64,000 nucleotides of DNA. Origin: Monoplex corrugatus. Lineage: Eukaryota > Mollusca > Gastropoda > Littorinimorpha > Ranellidae. Positions 58,131 to 64,000 of this stretch are shown one piece after another (positions within the stretch are counted from its first letter, which is position 1; the number at the start of each line of letters is the position of its first letter). The stretch is from positions 100,513,013 through 100,577,012 of the forward strand of contig CM060311.1 of the NCBI GenBank assembly GCA_030674185.1. The letters are read 5' to 3'. A program made the position numbers and the translations under genes. The notes beneath the pieces are model-generated. The model had not been told where the DNA came from and searched no databases. It worked only from the letters and a program-made list of their open reading frames with translations.

Positions 58131-58210
58131 CTGGAGTTGTTCTTAACCTGGTGTTAGCCCGGATATTATGACTTTGGTAATCGGCTGGCCCAATAACAGT
58201 ATGAACTTTA

Positions 58211-58340
<130 letters not shown>

Positions 58341-58524
58341 ACACACAACCGGAGTGACCAGCCCTGGAATAGTAATGGCGACTGGCTGTGCCAGCCAAAC
58401 CCAGTGTCTTAGAATTCAGTGGTTGAGCCAAAAAGAATACATGTAGAACCTATTGTAGCTACTATTCTCCTTGGTGTCAAGTGGTGGATGAGTTTTGCCC
58501 CTTACCGTTAGTCAGCATTTCAAG

Positions 58525-58650
58525 ACCTTGCCAGGCAAAGGGTTTTTGTGCAGTATCAAGGGGATTGCCAGAAAATTGCTGGTAGGTTTAGGTGGAGCGC
58601 GTATGGAAGTATACAAGTACCACGAATCCCTCTTGAACAAACTGCACAGT
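58525..58650 (+). repeat. SINE-like dispersed repeat, family B copy 4
   Basis: It runs ACCTTGCCAGG, GTTTTTGTGCAG, TTGCCAGAAAATTGCTGG, GGTGGAGCGCGTATGGAAG and CGAATCCCTCTTGAACAAAC. It matches 33060-33195 along its whole length and 44875-45000 at its end. It lies in the intron of the minus-strand gene, about 15 bp from the donor of the exon at 58667. Confidence 0.65.
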
Positions 58651-58666
58651 CCAGATTGCAACCCAC

Positions 58667-58853
58667 CTGTAATGGTGATTTTGGGTTTGGCACGAGACGC
58701 GAGCGGTATGGTAGGACGGTAGTTGGCCTTGGTGACGGGTTCAGGTCCACCATCATACAGCCCCCGGGATCCCAGGAAGGGGATGACCACACAGGCCACC
58801 AGCTTCTCCAGGTCCAGCTGCTCCTTGGACAGGAACGTGGGGTCATGAAGTCC
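58667..58853 (-). CDS. Unrecognised gene, penultimate exon
   Basis: 187 nt on the minus strand. The acceptor is TGTTGTTCACAG|GGACTTC and the donor is ATTACAG|GTGGGT. It codes GLHDPTFLSKEQLDLEKL, VACVVIPFLGSRGLYDGG, PEPVTKANYRPTIPLAS and RAKPKITIT plus one base. Sequence complexity, GC content and sharp splice sites mark it as a real exon. It continues in phase into 57360-57152. The protein family is not recognised. Upstream exons were not found in the window and probably lie beyond 60066 or outside. An array that repeats its acceptor starts at its first intronic base. Confidence 0.7.
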
Positions 58854-60066
58854 CTGTGAACAACACATCATACCCTGTGTCATCAGCAATCTCCCTGTGA
58901 ACAACACATCATACCCTGTGTCATCAACAATCTCCCTGTGAACAACACATCATACCGTGTGAACAACACCTCATACCCTGTGAACAACACATCATACCTG
59001 TGATACAACACATCATACCTGTGATCAACAATCTCCCTGTGTAACAACACATCATACCCTGTGAACAACACATCATACCCTGTGTCATCAACAATCTCCC
59101 TGTGAACAACACATCATACCCTGTGAACAACACATCATACCCTGTGAACAACACATCATACCCTGTGTCATCAGCAATCTCCCTGTGAACAACACCTCAT
59201 ACCCTGTGAACAACACATCATACCCTGTGTCATCAGCAATCTCCCTGTGAACAACACATCATACCCTATGTCATCAACAATCTCCGTGTGAACAACACAT
59301 CATACCCTGTGTCATCAACAATCTCCCTGTGAACAACACATCATACCCTGTGAACAACACATCATACCCTGTGAACAACACATCATACCCTGTGTCATCA
59401 ACAATCTCCCTGTGAACAACACATCATACCCTGTGTCATCAACAATCTCCCTGTGAACAACACATCATACCCTGTGTCATCAACAATCTCCCTGTGAACA
59501 ACACATCATACCCTGTGAACAACACCTCATACCCTGTGAACAACACATCATACCCTGTGAACAACACATCATACCGTGTGTCATCAACAATCTCCCTGTG
59601 AACAACACATCATACCCTGTGAACAACACATCATACCCTGTGTCATCAACAATCTCCCTGTGAACAACACATCATACCCTGTGAACAACACATCATACCC
59701 TGTGAACAACACATCATACCCTGTGTCATCAACAATCTCAGTGTGAACAACACATCATACCCTGTGTCATCAACAATCTTCCTGTGAACAACACATCATA
59801 CCCTGTGTCATCAACAATCTCCCTGTGAACAATACATCATACCCTGTGTCATCAACAATCTCCCTGTGAACAACACATCATACCCTGTGAACAACACATC
59901 ATACCCTGTGAACAACACATCATACCCTGTGAACAACACATCATACCCTGTGAACAACACATCATACCCTGTGAACAACACATCATACCCTGTGTCATCA
60001 ACAATCTCCCTGTGAACAACACATCATACCCTGTGTCATCAACAATCTCCCTGTGAACAGCACATC
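58854..60066. repeat. Minisatellite, 21-bp unit, repeating the acceptor of the minus-strand exon
   Basis: About 57 units of two kinds: CCCTGTGAACAACACATCAT plus A, and CCCTGTGTCATCAACAATCT plus C. On the minus strand the first kind reads TATGATGTGTTGTTCACAGG, which contains the exon's acceptor TTGTTCACAG. The array begins exactly at the splice boundary (58854). Confidence 0.95.
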
Positions 60067-60458
60067 ATAACTGGTCTTCATGGGGAGGGACCTTGGAAAT
60101 AGAGGGTTAACTGGTCTTGATGGGGAGGGACCTTGGAAATAGAGGGTTAACTGGTCTTGATGGGGAGGGACCTTGGAAATAGAGGGTTAACTGGTCTTGA
60201 TGGGGAGGGACCTTGGAAATAGAGGGTTAACTGGTCTTCATGGGGAGGGACCTTGGAAATAGAGGGTTAACTGGTCTTGATGGGGAGGGACCTTGGAAAT
60301 AGAGGGTTAACTGGTCTTCAAGGGGAGGGACCTTGGAAATAGTGGGTTAACTGGTCTTCAAGGGGAGGACCTTGGAAATAGAGGGTTAACTGGTCTTCAT
60401 GGGGAGGGACCTTGGAAATAGTGGGTTAACTGGTCTTCAAGGGGAGGGACCTTGGAAA
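60067..60458. repeat. Minisatellite, 40-bp unit
   Basis: About ten copies of AACTGGTCTTGATGGGGAGG plus GACCTTGGAAATAGAGGGTT. It directly follows the 21-bp array. Confidence 0.95.
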
Positions 60459-60499
60459 TGAACCTATCTCTTCACTGTTTTATACCAGGAGAACTGGGC

Positions 60500-60674
60500 G
60501 AATGTGTGTGTATGTGTGTGTGTGAGTCCGTGTGTGTGTGCGAGAGAGAGAGAGAGAGAAAGAAAGAGAGAGAGAGAGAGAGAGAGATTTTTTGTATGTG
60601 TGTTAATTTCTGTAATGTACTCTCTTTCTCTCACTCTCTCTCTCACTCTCTCTCTAATTCTCTCTCTCTTTCTC

Positions 60675-60708
<34 letters not shown>

Positions 60709-60740
60709 ACTCACTCCCTCTCTCTCCCTCTCTTTCTGAT
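60500..60740. repeat. (GT)n, (GA)n and (CT)n microsatellites
   Basis: GT to 60540, GA to 60588, CT from 60620 to 60737. Confidence 0.92.
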
Positions 60741-60826
60741 GTGTGTGATGTTCCAGATTTGGTATCTATGACGTCGTTTTTAGTTAAAGCATAAGAAGAG
60801 AATGTGAACGTATATGCCACTAATGT

Positions 60827-60827
<1 letters not shown>

Positions 60828-60882
<55 letters not shown>

Positions 60883-61022
60883 GGTGCCTTGCCGCACGGC
60901 GTTGGCGATCATGGACTTCCATCTGTCTCTGTCTCTTGCTGCCCCAAGCATCTCCTCCACCCTCCTCGTCTTCAGCCACTCCGCAAGTCCGTCTAGCATT
61001 TTCTCCCTGGGTGTACCTGGTG
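60828..61022 (-). mobile_element. RTE-like LINE 3' end fragment
   Basis: The (ATC)n tail at 60830-60880 is followed by AGGTGCCTTGCCGCACGGCG. On the minus strand this is the CGNAMRQGT-type ORF end shared by the other RTE copies. Only about 140 bp of the element remains; it breaks off at GGTGTACCTGGTGTC. Confidence 0.85.
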
Positions 61023-61119
61023 TCACTAATGTAGTTTTCCTATTTGTAGTCTCTTTGACGTTTAGTTCTGCTTTGTAAAGGCCAACGACCGTATACTTTA
61101 AATATTCTGAGTATTGGTC

Positions 61120-61385
<266 letters not shown>

Positions 61386-61659
61386 TTGCTTGCTATAGTT
61401 TATGGGAAATCTGACGTTTTTGTCATGTAAACTTCGATGACTTAAAACATCACTTTTTGAATAATGCAAAATCAGTGAAACTCCTTGTGTACATGTAGTA
61501 TGTATCTGCGAAGACGACTGAACAATGTGCAGGCTACAGGTTGATACACAGTCTTCATATTTCGTCTTCAGAGGGTGTGCACGCTAAGTGTGTTCATGTT
61601 TCCATAATTCAAACACTGACATGACTTACAGGATTTCACTGTGCGTGTTTGATGTTCTA

Positions 61660-61855
61660 TATGCGGATATACACACGGAAGACTGGCAAGTCTGCACACA
61701 CCATGTGTATAAACACACGGAAGACTGGCAAGTCTGCACACACACACCATGTGTATATACACACGGAAGACTGGCAAGTCTGCACACACCATGTGTATAA
61801 ACACACAGAAGACTGGCAAGTCTGCACACACACACCATGTGTATATGTGTATATA
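61660..61855. repeat. Short minisatellite, about 48-60-bp unit
   Basis: Four copies of GGAAGACTGGCAAGTCTGCA followed by CACACCATGTGTATA. It ends where the LINE at 61857 begins. Confidence 0.9.
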
Positions 61856-61856
61856 T

Positions 61857-64000
61857 CTGAAAAGTCACATAACCTTGCCGATGAATTCTATACTACTCTC
61901 CACCATCTTGTGGACACTCATGCTCCAGCCACAACCCGTCTTTTACCTGACCGCTCCCCTACCCCCTGGCTCACTCATGAGATTGCCTGTGCAAAACGTG
62001 CCCGCCGCAGAGCAGAGCGCCGCTGACGCAAATCCAAACTCACTGTACATAGGCAACTTTTCCAAGCCTCTAAAACAAAAGTATCCACCCTCATTGCATC
62101 TGCAAAAACAAGCTATTTCCAAACCAAAATCCTGAATGCCTCTTCTTCAAAAGAACTCTTTACAACCATGAATCATCTCCTTGGCACACGAAAAGATTTA
62201 CCTCTCCCAACAAAACACACAAATGAAGAACTCCCATCTGTATTCTCCAAGTATTTCACCACCAAAATACAAACTCTTCGTGACAGGCTCGACAGGACAC
62301 CCTGTCAACCATGCCCACCTGACCCTTCCTTCTCTGGCACACCTCTTACTACTTTTACCCCAGTCTCACAAGAAGAAATTCTCAACACAATCAGATCCAT
62401 GTCGTTCAAAACCTGCGAACTGGATCCTCTTCCAGGTTCTCTCTACTCTGACTGTCTCCCTACGCTCCTCCCATTCATCACTGACATCATCAACACTTCT
62501 CTCCAAACTGGAACTGTCCCAGATTCTTTCAAGTCTGCTATTGTTCACCCTCTCCTCAAGAAATACCATTTAGACCCAAATGAACTGAAAAATTACCGGC
62601 CTATCTCTAATCTCTCTTTCTTGTCAAAACTGCTTGAAAAAGTTGTCCTCAACCAATTGAACTCTCACCTGTCTGCCAACAATCTCCTCAATCCTTTCCA
62701 GTCAGCCTACCGCCAGTGCCATAGCACTGAAACTGCCTTGCTACACATTCTCAACAATCTCCTCCTTGCAACTGATACTGGCAAAGTCTCTCTCCTCACA
62801 CTCCTTGATCTGTCTGCAGCCTTCGATACCATTCATCATGGTATTTTCCTTTCTAGACTTCATCATACTTTTGGCATCTCTGACATTGCTCTCTCCTGGT
62901 TCACTTCATATCTATCAAACAAAAAACAAACTGTTCTCATCAATGGCACTTACTCTCAACCTGCATACCTGACCTGTGGTGTTCCACAAGGATCTGTCCT
63001 TGGCCCTGTTCTTTTCACTCTTTACACCTCCCCCCTGTCCACCATCATCAACTCCCACTCTATAAAACACCACTTCTATGCTGATGACACCCAACTTCAA
63101 GACAGTGACTCACCTGACAATATACAGCGCCTCCTGACTCGCACCACTGAGTGTTACTCGGACATTAAAAATTGGATGACATACAACAAACTTCAGCTAA
63201 ATGATGACAAGACAGAAGCTATCCTCATTGGCACCCATCAGAAACTTTCTCAGCTGCCTCCTCTTTCTCTCCCATTATGTAACACATCAGTCTCAATTTC
63301 TGATTCAGCTAAAAACCTTGGTGTCTGCATTGACTCTACCCTCTCCATGAACAACTTTGTTTCTCAAACTGCCAGATCTTGCTACTATCACCTCCATCGT
63401 ATAAGCCTGATCAGGAAGTATCTCTCTGTGGAAACAACTGCAAAACTCGTTCTCTCCTTCATAATGTCTCGCATTGACTATTGCAATTCACTCCTGTCCG
63501 GTCTTCCTGCCTCCACCACTCACATCCTACAGCGCATTCAAAACAATGCTGCACGCCTTGTATTCAAAAAGAAAAAAGCTGACCACATATCTCCTCTCCT
63601 GGCACAACTTCACTGGCTCCCTGTATCAAAGCGCATACAGTACAAACTGGACACCATGTGCTACAAAAGCCTCAATAACGCAGCCCCCGATTACCTGTCA
63701 AGCCTACTTGAGATCTATCTTCCCTCACGTACCCTCCGCTCTGCCTCCGATCCTCTGACTTTTCGCTTTCCACGCACTAAGCTCAATACCTATGGTCCAC
63801 GAGCCTTCTCTGTTTCTGGTCCGCTCTCCTGGAACAAACTTCCTCTCTCAGTCCGTCAGCAACCCACTTTTGTCGCCTTCAAGTCCGCTCTCAAAACTCA
63901 CTTTTTCTCCTCTGCAAAAAATCCTGACCTCACTCAATCCCCTCTGCAGCCTGTCTCCACTCGGAGGGGAATCACATTGCAATATATAATTGTATATAAT
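61857..64000 (+). mobile_element. L2/CR1-like LINE, 5'-truncated, runs off the window
   Basis: This is the longest and best-preserved copy of the family also found at 2811 and 29052. It starts in the linker between endonuclease and reverse transcriptase. It carries the whole reverse transcriptase domain and the C-terminal part. The 3' UTR begins near 63950 and continues past the window end. Confidence 0.9.
62027..64000 (+). CDS. L2/CR1-like reverse transcriptase, open to the window end
   Basis: A single frame runs about 658 codons without a stop, after one TGA at 62024. The same frame is open before that TGA, back to about 61880. Motifs in order are NYRPISNLSFLSKLLEKVV, FQSAYRQCHSTETALL, LLDLSAAFDTIHHGIF (first catalytic Asp), CGVPQGSVLGPVLF, FYADDTQLQDS (catalytic Asp pair), NLGVCIDSTLSM, IDYCNSLLSGLP and HWLPV. 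The normal stop after …SSA (TCTGCATAA in the copy at 2811) has become TCTGCAAAA here, so the frame reads into the 3' UTR and off the window. It is close to intact, with one nonsense codon and a lost stop. Confidence 0.88.

Overview
The window looks like animal nuclear DNA, most likely from a mollusc and perhaps a gastropod. The signs are spliced genes with GT-AG introns, a metazoan RMI1 gene, L2/CR1-like and RTE-like LINEs, piggyBac-like and hAT-like DNA transposons, a nuclear tRNA-Val, and a very heavy load of microsatellites and minisatellites. The mollusc assignment is inference from repeat style, not proof. By eye, half or more of the window is tandem repeat, and most long open frames are periodic artefacts of those arrays.

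The main gene is RMI1 (RecQ-mediated genome instability protein 1, the OB-fold partner of TOP3A and BLM), on the + strand from before position 5161 to about 38020. I reconstruct eight exons: 5161-5294, 15022-15327, 17266-18395, 18576-18606 (a 31-nt microexon), 26888-26985, 31279-31392, 32505-32600 and 37818-37937. Phases agree at every junction from 15022 onward. At least one exon is missing between 5294 and 15022, because phase 2 meets phase 0. The N-terminal exons lie upstream of the window. One frameshift lies in the large central exon near 17814.

A second, unrecognised gene lies on the - strand. Two exons (58667-58853 and 57152-57360) join in phase and end in a stop codon, with AATAAA signals downstream. 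A tRNA-Val(TAC) lies at 42071-42142.

Layout: 1-285, tRNA-like repeats. 430-2810, minisatellites and an inverted repeat. 2811-3910, L2-like LINE end. 4058-5112, piggyBac-like element. 5161-38020, RMI1 with giant introns filled by arrays and by piggyBac, RTE, L2 and hAT insertions. 38070-41740, small repeats. 42071, tRNA. 42291-44140, RTE. 44875-56050, almost continuous arrays. 56790-60066, minus-strand gene. 60067-64000, arrays and an L2-like LINE whose frame runs off the window.

The most notable pattern is that several minisatellites are anchored on splice junctions. They start at a donor, contain repeated copies of an exon end plus its donor, or repeat an acceptor. This occurs at four or five RMI1 junctions and independently in the minus-strand gene. 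One array repeats an in-frame 12-codon pseudo-exon with its own AG and GT. I found no sign of a new defence, biosynthetic or CRISPR-like system.
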